This document shows positions 6,106 to 13,626 of a DNA stretch of 21,091 nucleotides, piece after piece. Location: NCBI GenBank assembly GCA_003141795.1, contig PLNO01000291.1:6051-27141 (forward strand), read 5' to 3'. The DNA comes from Spirochaetaceae bacterium (GTDB lineage: Bacteria; Spirochaetota; Spirochaetia; SZUA-6; Fen-1364). A program made the translations under genes and the position numbers. Position 1 is the first letter of the stretch, and every line of letters starts with the position of its first letter. A model generated the notes under the pieces. The model was not told the origin of the DNA. It was given only the letters and a program-made list of their open reading frames with translations, and ran no database searches.

Positions 6106-7035
6106 CTACGTCTCCTCCATGTCGTTGATCCTGCCCAGGTCCAGAACCAGGTGGCCGTCGGAGTCGACGTCGAAGGCCGGGGTGAATCTGCGGCCCCAGA
6201 CGATTTCGTCGTGGCGATAGGAGTAGCGCGCGTTGACGACCTGGCTGAAGGCGTCATCGAATGCGCGGACGATGACGAACACCTCGGCTGCCATCCCGGC
6301 GAGCTCCTCGGGGCTCTTCCCGTAGAAAGGGCTGGATTCAGTGATGGGGTGAACGATCGTCCACGTGAGGGGGAGAAAGTAGACGGACGGCAGCTCGAGC
6401 TCCAGCCGGGCGTATTTCCTCCGCAGGGAGCCCCCCGTGCCCTCCACCGTCATCAGCATCAGCGTGGCATCCAGATCCACGAGCGCGTTGGCGCGGGGAT
6501 TGGCCAGGCGGATCTGCAGGCTCGTTCCCCCGCGGTACGGAGCGATCACCGCATGAGAGCTGAACGCGATGCGGGCCCGGGGCCGGGAGAAGCGCCCGTA
6601 GATCAGCGCGGCCCCGAAGGCGAATCCCATGACGCCGAGCACCGCCTCGAGGCCGGCCAGGGCGCTGTCGGGGATGGAACGGGGAGCGATGACCCCGTAC
6701 CCCACGGTCGTGAGGGTCTGCACGCTGAAGAAAAGCTCACTGAGAAAGCTCTCCAGCGTCGTTCCCGTCGGCGCTCCCTGAAGCCCCGCGGGACCGATGA
6801 CGAAGTAGAGAACGGCGAAAAAAACGCTCACGGTCAGAAACGTGCCGAACATGACCACGAGGAACGCCGGCCACGAGAGGTCGACGAGGTACTGGTAGAG
6901 GTGGAAATCGCGCAACCTCGTTCCCCGCCGCCGAACGTTGAACGAGCCGTCCCTGTTGACGATGCGATGCAGGTTCCCCGTGTAGCGCTGGGTGAGCCCG
7001 GGGTCGAATGACTGCGGTTCCCTTTCGGATTCCAT
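6106..7035 (-). CDS. KirBac-type inward-rectifier potassium channel
   Basis: The 309-residue protein has the KirBac layout: an N-terminal cytoplasmic segment with an amphipathic slide region, TM1 at about 56-80, a pore helix and the selectivity filter TVGYG (110-114), TM2 at about 127-148, then a C-terminal beta-rich cytoplasmic domain (from about residue 150). It forms a tetrameric K+ channel of the inner membrane. I prefer the ATG at 7035 (MESEREPQSF), which has AGGAG 9 bases upstream; an in-frame ATG at 7089 would add 18 residues but has only a weak ribosome site. It is convergent with the ubiquitin-like cassette and divergent from the HEAT-repeat gene. It appears to mark the return to higher-GC, core-like sequence. 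Confidence 0.9.
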   Translation of the reverse strand: MESEREPQSFDPGLTQRYTGNLHRIVNRDGSFNVRRRGTRLRDFHLYQYLVDLSWPAFLVVMFGTFLTVSVFFAVLYFVIGPAGLQGAPTGTTLESFLSELFFSVQTLTTVGYGVIAPRSIPDSALAGLEAVLGVMGFAFGAALIYGRFSRPRARIAFSSHAVIAPYRGGTSLQIRLANPRANALVDLDATLMLMTVEGTGGSLRRKYARLELELPSVYFLPLTWTIVHPITESSPFYGKSPEELAGMAAEVFVIVRAFDDAFSQVVNARYSYRHDEIVWGRRFTPAFDVDSDGHLVLDLGRINDMEET

Positions 7036-7146
7036 CTCGGTGTACTCCTGACGTATGTAGGGTAGTAACGGCACCCCACTGTCGTCCATCGTCCGGTTTC
7101 CAGCCGCGGCTCAGCAACCGTGACGACGCCGAACAGGTGCTGTACA

Positions 7147-8697
7147 ATGCCATCCATGAGAAACGCATTGATCATCGTGATGCTCGTTTCGGCGTTCGCC
7201 CTGCGCGCCGTGCCGCTCTTCGCGGATGAGACCGGTGACGCCGTTGCCGTCCTGAAGGCTGACGCGAGCTCCGACGACGAGCGCGCCGCCGCATGCGCCT
7301 CACTCGGGGAGATCGGGGGAACGAAGGCGCAAAAGGCTCTGCTGGACTTTCTCCAGGCCAACAAGCAGACCGGGCCGATGGATGAAGTGGTGAGCATCGC
7401 CCTGGCGGACTCACTTGCCGCAATCGGGGGCGCCCCGGTGGAGAAGACGCTCGTCGCCCTCCTCTCGGAGAGCACGGACTTCGACAAGGACAACTGGGTG
7501 CTCGTGGGCTCCCGGGCCCTGGGGGCGATGAAAAGCGCGAAGGCGGTGAAGCCTCTTGTCGCGGCGCTTCGCCTGGACGTGTGGAGCGACGGTATCTATG
7601 AGAGCATCGCACACGCCCTGGAGCAGATAGGGGACAGGACCGCGGCGGCGGGGATCGCATCGGCGCTGAAGCCCGTCGCGGGCTCCCGCCACTTCATCAG
7701 CGCGCGCGAGCGCGCTGCCCTCCTCCATGCGCTGGGAAATCTCGGCACCACCGCATCGGTGAAGGCTGTCCTCCCGTCGCTGCGTGATCCTTCGGCATCG
7801 GTGCGGGAGACCGCGCTTGCAGCGCTCACGGACCTGGGGTGGGCGGCAAAGACGGATGACGAGAAGATGTGGGGTGCGCTGGCGGAAAAAGACTGGGACG
7901 CGCTTGCCGTGGCGGGGATGCGCGCGGTCCCCGCCCTCATCGTCGCCCTGAACGACGACCGCACGGCAGAGACCGCCCGTAAGATGCTCGTGTCACTCGG
8001 GGCGCCCGCCATCGCACCGCTCATTGCGGCGACTGCCGGCCTCGCCGAAAGCGGGCCGTCGGATCCGACACCCGTGTTTGCCGCAGCGCTTGCCGCGTTC
8101 GGCCCGCCGGCATTCGATCCGCTGATCGCGGCCCTGAAGAACACCGACAGAAGCACGCGCTCCACGGTCATGGAGGCGCTCGGTCTCCTCAAGGACGGGA
8201 GGGCCGCTCCTGCCATCGCGAAGCTGATGGCAAAGGAGCTCAACAAGGACGTCACGATGGAGGCCGGAGCGGCCCTCGGGCAGCTCGGCGAGGCGGGCGC
8301 TGAGCCGCTGTATGCGCTCCTCTCGGGCCGGGACGAGCAGGCGCGCTACTGGGCGGCCTTCGCGTTCAACGCAGGCACGTCGGCCTCGGAGCAGCGCGTG
8401 ATCGACATCGGCCACGCGTCGAAAGATCGCGACGTCCGCGGGGCGTGCGCGTGGGTGCTCGAGGGGATCGGCAGCGACACGGCGCGGGCTGTTTCCGCGG
8501 AGCTTCTGGGCTCGGATCCTGCGAAAGTGACGGAGAAGGACCTGGATTCCACGCGGACCTGGCTCATGCTCGCCGTCCTGCAGCGATCGACCGATTCGAG
8601 CGTCGCCGACACGTTCCTCAACTCGTCGAACACAAAGCTCCAGGCGGCAGCGGAGCTCTGGGCCACCTGGCACGGCTACAGGATACTCCGCTACTGA
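7147..8697 (+). CDS. Exported HEAT-repeat (PBS-lyase-like) protein
   Basis: The protein of about 516 residues begins with a hydrophobic signal sequence (MRNALIIVMLVSAFALRAVP) ending near PLFA-DET, so it is probably exported. The rest is a run of roughly a dozen HEAT/Armadillo-like helical repeats of about 30 residues, with recurring patterns such as AAACASLGEIGG, ALADSLAAIGG, ALGAMKSAKAV, ALEQIGDRTAA and GAALGQLGEAGAEPL. Such alpha-solenoids bind protein partners; no catalytic motif is visible. The ATG at 7147 has AGGTG 7 bases upstream; the ATG at 7156, three codons in, is an equally possible start. The partner is unknown. It is convergent with metA, with 26 bases between stop codons. Confidence 0.8.
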   Translation: MPSMRNALIIVMLVSAFALRAVPLFADETGDAVAVLKADASSDDERAAACASLGEIGGTKAQKALLDFLQANKQTGPMDEVVSIALADSLAAIGGAPVEKTLVALLSESTDFDKDNWVLVGSRALGAMKSAKAVKPLVAALRLDVWSDGIYESIAHALEQIGDRTAAAGIASALKPVAGSRHFISARERAALLHALGNLGTTASVKAVLPSLRDPSASVRETALAALTDLGWAAKTDDEKMWGALAEKDWDALAVAGMRAVPALIVALNDDRTAETARKMLVSLGAPAIAPLIAATAGLAESGPSDPTPVFAAALAAFGPPAFDPLIAALKNTDRSTRSTVMEALGLLKDGRAAPAIAKLMAKELNKDVTMEAGAALGQLGEAGAEPLYALLSGRDEQARYWAAFAFNAGTSASEQRVIDIGHASKDRDVRGACAWVLEGIGSDTARAVSAELLGSDPAKVTEKDLDSTRTWLMLAVLQRSTDSSVADTFLNSSNTKLQAAAELWATWHGYRILRY

Positions 8698-8723
8698 CGG
8701 CGCCCCGCATCATGAGCGCTGTA

Positions 8724-9689
8724 TCATGGGCGCGGCAGTGTCCGCTGCATATCGGCAGCATTCACCTTCGTCTCCGAGAGATCGTCCAGATCGTAAGGCG
8801 TGCCCTGGTAGACGCAGTAGTTCAGCCAGTTCGCGTACAAGAGGTGGGCGTGTGACCGCCAGCTCATCACGGGCTCGCGCGAAGGGTCGTCGTCAGGAAA
8901 GTAGTTCACGGGAACTGCGATGGGCAGGCCCTTCGCCACGTCCCTTTCATACTCCGCCTTCAATGACCCGCGATCGTACTCGGGGTGGCCCATGACGTAG
9001 ATCATGCGGCCGCCTGAGCCGGATGCCATGTACAGCCCGGCCTCGTCAGAAACGGCCAGCACGCGGAGATCCGACACCCGGCGCAGATCGGCTTCGCGCA
9101 CGTCGGTATGGCGGGAATGCGGGGCGAGGAACTCCTCGTCGAAGCCGCGCAGAACCGGCTCCAGCGGCGCAACCACCCTGTGCCGGAAGATGCCGAACTT
9201 CTTGGCAGGAAGCGCGTTCTTCTGGACGCCGTAGCGGTGGAACAGGCCGGCCTGCGCTCCCCAGCAGACGTGCAGCGTGGACCACACGTTCGTCGTGCTC
9301 CACTCCATGATCCGCACGAGCTCGGGCCAGTAGTCCACGTCCTGGAACTCCATGGTCTCCACGGGCGCGCCCGTGATGACAAGACCATCATAGCGCTCAC
9401 CCAGAACCTTCGAGGCGGGCTCGTAGAAAGTCTCCAGGTGACGGGAGGAGGTGTTCCTCGCCTCGTGCGACTCCAGGCGGACGAACGTCACGTCGACCTG
9501 CAGCGGCGAGTTGCCCAGGAGGCGCAGGAGCTGCGTTTCCGTGACGAGCTTCGTGGGCATGAGGTTGAGGACGGCTATCCTCAGCGGACGGATGTCCTGA
9601 TGGCGGGCCCGGTTGGTCGTCATGGTGAAGATGTTTTCCTTCGCCAGATCCGCGCGGGCAGGGAGATCATTGGGGATCCTCACCGGCAT
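8724..9689 (-). CDS. metA: Homoserine O-acyltransferase MetA, predicted O-acetyl type
   Basis: The 321-residue protein aligns by eye along its whole length with MetA: MPVRIPNDLPA at the start, LNLMPTKLVTETQLLRLLGN, SPLQVD, CWGAQAGL with nucleophile Cys142, and GHPEYD with His235 and Glu237, all at the classical residue numbers. It acylates homoserine in the first committed step of methionine synthesis. Position 111, in TGAPVETMEF, is Glu; in Bacillus cereus MetA Glu111 goes with acetyl-CoA use, whereas Gly there goes with succinyl-CoA use, so O-acetylhomoserine is the predicted product. A strong AGGAGG lies 5 bases before the ATG. It is divergent from a JAB peptidase and sulfur-carrier/E1 fusion, consistent with homocysteine formation by a thiocarboxylate route. 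Confidence 0.93.
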   Translation of the reverse strand: MPVRIPNDLPARADLAKENIFTMTTNRARHQDIRPLRIAVLNLMPTKLVTETQLLRLLGNSPLQVDVTFVRLESHEARNTSSRHLETFYEPASKVLGERYDGLVITGAPVETMEFQDVDYWPELVRIMEWSTTNVWSTLHVCWGAQAGLFHRYGVQKNALPAKKFGIFRHRVVAPLEPVLRGFDEEFLAPHSRHTDVREADLRRVSDLRVLAVSDEAGLYMASGSGGRMIYVMGHPEYDRGSLKAEYERDVAKGLPIAVPVNYFPDDDPSREPVMSWRSHAHLLYANWLNYCVYQGTPYDLDDLSETKVNAADMQRTLPRP

Positions 9690-9726
9690 GGTGCCCTCCT
9701 CTGTACGTTCCGTACGTTTCGTCCAT
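9667..9726 (-). CDS. Short upstream ORF (19 codons) overlapping the metA start
   Basis: An ATG at 9726 with GGAGG 7 bases upstream opens a 19-residue frame (MDETYGTYRGGHHAGEDPQ) that stops with TGA at 9669-9667, 23 bases inside metA in another frame. It runs over the metA ribosome site. Such a leader ORF could couple or restrain metA translation. No run of regulatory Met or Cys codons is present, so classical attenuation is not supported. Only the sequence arrangement supports it. Confidence 0.4.
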   Translation of the reverse strand: MDETYGTYRGGHHAGEDPQ

Positions 9727-9787
9727 GACGGATCCTCCGGTCAACCGCGGCCCGCCACGCCGTTCCAATAATCACTTCCTTGTCTAT

Positions 9788-9828
9788 CTACTTGGTAGTA
9801 TATTCTTGAAAATCGGGGGCGCGGTCAA
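9788..9828 (-). promoter_or_regulatory. Candidate metA promoter with overlapping 11-bp palindrome
   Basis: In the divergent gap (9690-9845) the minus strand holds TATACT (9802-9797) with TTGACC (9828-9823) upstream, at a long 20-base spacing. The palindrome CTAC-TTG-GTAG (9788-9798) overlaps and follows the -10 element, where a repressor operator would sit. The promoter is weak by spacing; the palindrome could serve either gene. The regulator is unknown. Confidence 0.35.
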
Positions 9829-9845
9829 GTGAGCAGGGAGGAAGG

Positions 9846-10280
9846 ATGAGAGTCGTTGTCTCCACGGAGGATCTGCGGCGGATGCGCGCGCACGGAGAGG
9901 AAACCTACCCGTTCGAGTGCTGCGGCTTCCTGCTGGGAAGCGCGGAGGACGGGGTGCAGCGGATCGTCGACATCCGCATCCAGTCCAACGAGCGCACGGA
10001 ATCGAAGGAGAAGCGCTTCCTCATCTCACCCGATCAGTTCAAGGCAGCGGAAAAGCACGCGCGGGCCGCGGGACTGGCGCTCGTGGGCATCTACCACTCG
10101 CACCCCGACAGCCCCGCCAGCCCCTCCGACTACGACAGGGACCACGCATGGCCCTGGTTCAGCTACATCATCATTTCGGTAAAAACGGGGATCGCCGCCG
10201 AGGCCCTGGCATGGAAGCTGAGGGACGACCGGTCAGGATTCGATCGCATGATTCTGGAAGAAAATGGAGAGGCACGATGA
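9846..10280 (+). CDS. JAB/JAMM (M67, Mec/HcyD-like) metallopeptidase
   Basis: The 144-residue single-domain JAB peptidase has Glu24 in the YPFECCGFLLG block, HSHP at 84-87, Ser92 and Asp95, completing a JAMM zinc site of the short bacterial form. Close functional relatives are Mec of Mycobacterium tuberculosis, which releases cysteine from the carrier CysO, and HcyD of Wolinella succinogenes, which trims the carrier HcyS to expose its Gly-Gly end. The stop codon overlaps the next start (ATGA at 10277-10280), and that gene encodes a sulfur carrier fused to its E1 enzyme, so carrier trimming or product release is the likely job. GGGAGGAAGG precedes the ATG. Confidence 0.88.
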   Translation: MRVVVSTEDLRRMRAHGEETYPFECCGFLLGSAEDGVQRIVDIRIQSNERTESKEKRFLISPDQFKAAEKHARAAGLALVGIYHSHPDSPASPSDYDRDHAWPWFSYIIISVKTGIAAEALAWKLRDDRSGFDRMILEENGEAR

Positions 10281-11770
10281 GCATCGTACAGGTCGAAATA
10301 CCCACCGCGCTGCGCGGCTTCGCCGGCAACAAGGACACGGTCCCGCTGGAGGGGGAGACGGTCGGAGAGCTTCTGACGAAGCTCGGTGCAGCGTTCCCCC
10401 AGCTGAAGAAGCACATCTTCGACGAGCAGGACAGGCTGCGCAGCTTCGTCAATGTCTACGTGAACGACGACGACATCAAGCACCTGGACAAGGAACAGAC
10501 GAGGGTGAGCGCGAAGGACGTCGTGAGCCTCATCCCGTCGGTGGCGGGCGGGGGTGCGGGCAATGGCGGGGCGGCTGCCCCCGCCGGGGCCGGCGCACGG
10601 GGCGCGACCGTGCCCGTGGACAGCACGCTCGACCAGCAGCAGATCCTCCGCTACAGCCGGCACCTCATCATGCCGGAGGTCGGCATGGCCGGTCAGCTGA
10701 AGCTGCGCCACGGCAAGGTGCTCGTGGTCGGTGCCGGCGGCCTCGGCTCACCGGTGCTCTCCTACCTCGCCGCCGCGGGGGTCGGGACCCTCGGCATCGT
10801 GGACTTCGACACGGTGGACTTCACCAATCTCCAGCGCCAGATCATCTACGCCACGGCCGACGTGGGTAAGCGCAAGCTCGACGCCGCCGCCGAACGCATC
10901 CATGCGGTGAACCCCGAGGTCCAGGTGCAGCTCCACGAGGCACGCCTGAGCTCGGAGAACGCGCTGGCCATCCTCTCCGGCTACGACGTCGTCGTGGACG
11001 GCACGGACAACTTTCCCACGCGCTACCTCGTCAACGACGCGTGCGTGATGCTCGGCATTCCGAACGTCTACGGGAGCATCTTCCGGTTCGACGGCCAGGC
11101 GTCGGTCTTCTGCACGGAGGACGGCCCGTGCTACCGCTGCGTCTATCCCGAGCCTCCGCCTCCCGGGCTCGTACCGAGCTGCGCCGAAGGGGGCGTGCTC
11201 GGCGTCCTGCCCGGCATCATCGGAACGATCCAGGCCACGGAGGTGATCAAGCTCCTCCTGGGCACGGGCACGTCGCTTGCCGGACGTCTGCTCGTGCTGG
11301 ACGCGATGAAGATGCACTTCCGTGAGCTGAAGCTCCGCAGGGATCCGTCGTGTCCCGTCTGCGGCGAGCATCCGACGATCACCGGCCTCATCGACTACGA
11401 GCAGTTCTGCGGCATCCGCGGAGAGGAGCTCGAAGAGAAGCACCTCGGCACGGACTGGGAGATCAGTCCCCGGGCGCTGCGGGAGAGGCTGGACGCCGGA
11501 GAGGACCTCGTGATCCTCGACGTGCGCAACCCCGAGGAGGCGGCCATTTCCCGTATCCCTGGCAGCATCCTCATCCCGCTGAGCGAGCTTCCCCAGCGCG
11601 TGGCGGAGCTCGACACCGCGGACCAGATCGTCGTGCACTGCAAGATGGGCGGACGCAGCTCCAGGGCCGTGGAGTTCCTGAAATCGGTGGGGTTCCGCAA
11701 GGTGAAAAACCTCGTGGGCGGGATCAACGCCTGGGCGGAGCAGGTCGACACGACACTCGCCCGGTACTAG
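10277..11770 (+). CDS. Sulfur carrier (MoaD/ThiS-like) - MoeB/ThiF E1 - rhodanese fusion
   Basis: The 497-residue protein has three domains. Residues 1-92 are a MoaD/CysO-like beta-grasp carrier ending VAGG, followed by a Gly/Ala-rich linker (about 93-115). Residues about 116-370 are a MoeB-type adenylyltransferase: ILRYSRHLIMPEVG, GAGGLG (152-157), D241/D244 in VDGTDN, and zinc cysteines 285/288 and 359/362. Residues about 393-497 are a rhodanese domain with active-site Cys455 in HCKMGGRSS. Together they could bind sulfur as persulfide on Cys455, adenylate the carrier Gly-Gly end and form a thiocarboxylate. Because the Gly-Gly is internal, cleavage after residue 92 would be needed, probably by the JAB peptidase encoded just upstream with ATGA overlap. 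The true start is 10277, not an upstream in-frame codon. Confidence 0.9.
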   Translation: MSIVQVEIPTALRGFAGNKDTVPLEGETVGELLTKLGAAFPQLKKHIFDEQDRLRSFVNVYVNDDDIKHLDKEQTRVSAKDVVSLIPSVAGGGAGNGGAAAPAGAGARGATVPVDSTLDQQQILRYSRHLIMPEVGMAGQLKLRHGKVLVVGAGGLGSPVLSYLAAAGVGTLGIVDFDTVDFTNLQRQIIYATADVGKRKLDAAAERIHAVNPEVQVQLHEARLSSENALAILSGYDVVVDGTDNFPTRYLVNDACVMLGIPNVYGSIFRFDGQASVFCTEDGPCYRCVYPEPPPPGLVPSCAEGGVLGVLPGIIGTIQATEVIKLLLGTGTSLAGRLLVLDAMKMHFRELKLRRDPSCPVCGEHPTITGLIDYEQFCGIRGEELEEKHLGTDWEISPRALRERLDAGEDLVILDVRNPEEAAISRIPGSILIPLSELPQRVAELDTADQIVVHCKMGGRSSRAVEFLKSVGFRKVKNLVGGINAWAEQVDTTLARY

Positions 11771-11775
11771 GGCGT

Positions 11776-13626
11776 TCAGGCCTCCGGCTCGTGCGCGGGC
11801 GCCAGGGGGAGAGATATCGTGAACTGGCACCCCGCGCGCTCGAGGTTCCTGACGCGCATGAACCCGTCGTGCCGCTTGATGATCCCGTAGCAGATGGAGA
11901 GCCCTAGGCCGACGTTGTCCCCCTTGCCTTTACGGGTCGAATAGAACGGGATGAAGACATTGTTGAGGTTCGCGCTCTGGATGCCAGGGCCCGTATCGGT
12001 GAACTCGATCGTCGCACAGGGCCGTCCCTCTTCGTCGACGGCCCGGGACGTTCCGATCGTGATGTCGCCCCCGCTGGGCATGGCCTCGAAGCTGTTCTTC
12101 ACCAGGTTCAGGATCACCTGCTTTATCTCGTTGCGGTTGAGCTTGAGGGAGAGTGACTTCTCGCTTGAATGAAAGGAGAGGGAAATGGCCTTGTCATGCG
12201 CGCTGTGCCGGAGCAGCCCGATGATGTTTCCGATCATCTCGTTCAGGTCGGTCTCCTCGCGCCCCGTCTCCGCCGTGCCGGACAGGGAGAGGAGGTTGCG
12301 GACGATGCCGGCGATGTAGGTGATCTCCTCGTGCAGCTCGTCGACCATGCCGTGCAGCTTCGCGTCACTGAAGGAAAGCTTCATGTATTTCAGGTAATTG
12401 TAGACGATCTCCAGGGGGTTGTTGATCTCGTGGGCCACCCCGGCGGCCAGGAGCCCGACGGAGGCGAGCTTTTCGGAAAGGATGACCTGCTTCTGGAGCC
12501 TGTCGAACTCGGAGATGTCCTCGATGATGATGATGTTGCCGATCCGCTGGCCCTCGTCGAATATGGGGAGGGTTCGCACGTTGCTGATCGTCTCCACCCT
12601 GTCGATCGTCAAGGGCACCTGGTAGAAGACGCCGCCCTCGTCGGAGCGGAGCGCCTCCCGAATGAGGCTGAGGACCTCGCCGTTCTCCTCCCCGAGCAGT
12701 GCCGAAAGGGGGCGGTTGGAGGAGGTCACCCCTTCGATATGGAAGTACTCCTTGCACAGCTCGTTGACGATCTTCACCCGCTCTTCCGCGTCCACGACGA
12801 TGAGGTTGACGGGGAGCTTCTGGAGGACCGCCTCGTAGTACTTGAGGTACTGGTTGAACTCGCGCTTGCGATTTGCCGAGTCCTCCAGGGAATAGACCTG
12901 CGTATAGGTCAACCGCAGCAGGTTCATCTTGTCGATGTGACCGACCTCGTCGGTCACAAGGATCTCCCCGTTCTTCACGATGCTCACCCTGTCGGCGAAG
13001 TCGTAGACGTCCTCGATGCGGTGGGTGATGAAGAGGATGGACATGCCCTCCGACCTCATCGTGTCCAGGACGCGAACCACCTTGGGGAGGTTGGCGGAGG
13101 AGAGCTTCTCCAGCGCTTCGTCGAGAATCAGAAGCTTCGGCTTCTTCTGGAGCGCCGCAAGGATGGCGATGAGCACCCTGTCGGGCAGCTTGAGGTTCCT
13201 GACGATGGCGGCAGGATCCAGGCTGAAGTCGTGGAGGTCCAGGAATGCCTGGGCCTTGGCGACAACGGCGCGCTGGTTGAGAAGGCCGTGCCGCGTGGCC
13301 TCCTTTGCCAGGAAAAAGATGTTTTCCGCGACGGAGTAGTAGTCGTTCAGCTGCACCTGCTGGTAGACCATCTCGATGCCCAGGCGATGCGCGATGGGGA
13401 TGCTGAGCGATTCGAGCCTGCGGCCGCCGAACTCTATCGTCCCGTTCCTGGGCCGTAGATTGCCGCTGATGATCATGCCGAGGGAGGACTTGCCCGCGCC
13501 GTGCTCGCCGACCAGGGCGTGGATCCGGGAGGGGGAGAGGGAGAGGTTCACGTCCTTGAGCGCGACGATCTGGCCGTAGTCCAGTGAAACGTCCGAGAGG
13601 CGGAGGAGCTCAGGCGTTGAGGCCAT
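11776..13626 (-). CDS. Histidine kinase with N-terminal RbsA-like ABC ATPase domain and PAS-like region
   Basis: The 616-residue protein is a rare architecture. Residues 5 to about 245 are an ABC ATPase domain most like the N-half of ribose-type RbsA: Walker A GEHGAGKSS (40-48), Q-loop YQQ (88-90), Walker B LLILDE (165-170) and switch His202 in FITHRIEDVYDFADRV. The signature loop (LSGGQ-like) is replaced by LKLPDRVL (145-152). Residues about 255-375 form a PAS-like region; then come a phospho-acceptor helix with His399 (AAGVAHEINNPLEIV), the N box around NLVKNSFEAM, DTGPGI (544-549) and GLGLSI (573-578). There is no membrane segment, so it is cytoplasmic. It overlaps the response-regulator gene by 17 bases. 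I infer that it senses the divergent sugar transporter, perhaps by docking to the permease. Confidence 0.9.
   Translation of the reverse strand: MASTPELLRLSDVSLDYGQIVALKDVNLSLSPSRIHALVGEHGAGKSSLGMIISGNLRPRNGTIEFGGRRLESLSIPIAHRLGIEMVYQQVQLNDYYSVAENIFFLAKEATRHGLLNQRAVVAKAQAFLDLHDFSLDPAAIVRNLKLPDRVLIAILAALQKKPKLLILDEALEKLSSANLPKVVRVLDTMRSEGMSILFITHRIEDVYDFADRVSIVKNGEILVTDEVGHIDKMNLLRLTYTQVYSLEDSANRKREFNQYLKYYEAVLQKLPVNLIVVDAEERVKIVNELCKEYFHIEGVTSSNRPLSALLGEENGEVLSLIREALRSDEGGVFYQVPLTIDRVETISNVRTLPIFDEGQRIGNIIIIEDISEFDRLQKQVILSEKLASVGLLAAGVAHEINNPLEIVYNYLKYMKLSFSDAKLHGMVDELHEEITYIAGIVRNLLSLSGTAETGREETDLNEMIGNIIGLLRHSAHDKAISLSFHSSEKSLSLKLNRNEIKQVILNLVKNSFEAMPSGGDITIGTSRAVDEEGRPCATIEFTDTGPGIQSANLNNVFIPFYSTRKGKGDNVGLGLSICYGIIKRHDGFMRVRNLERAGCQFTISLPLAPAHEPEA

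Noticed and set aside
6031..7011. Plus-strand 326-codon open frame opposite the KirBac gene
   Set aside because: Antisense of a gene with an unmistakable TVGYG filter and membrane segments; composition is unlike a real protein.
9690..9845. SAM riboswitch in the metA leader
   Set aside because: I could not fit any known SAM riboswitch core by eye; only a palindrome and a short leader ORF are visible.
9846..11770. Molybdopterin or thiamine synthesis locus
   Set aside because: A MoeB/MoaD-like pair alone could suggest it, but the Mec/HcyD-like peptidase and divergent acetyl-type metA favour sulfur transfer to homocysteine; no moa or thi genes are present.
12169..13458. Plus-strand 429-codon open frame opposite the ABC-kinase gene
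   Set aside because: It mirrors the kinase and has no recognisable domain; the minus-strand protein has complete ABC and kinase motifs.
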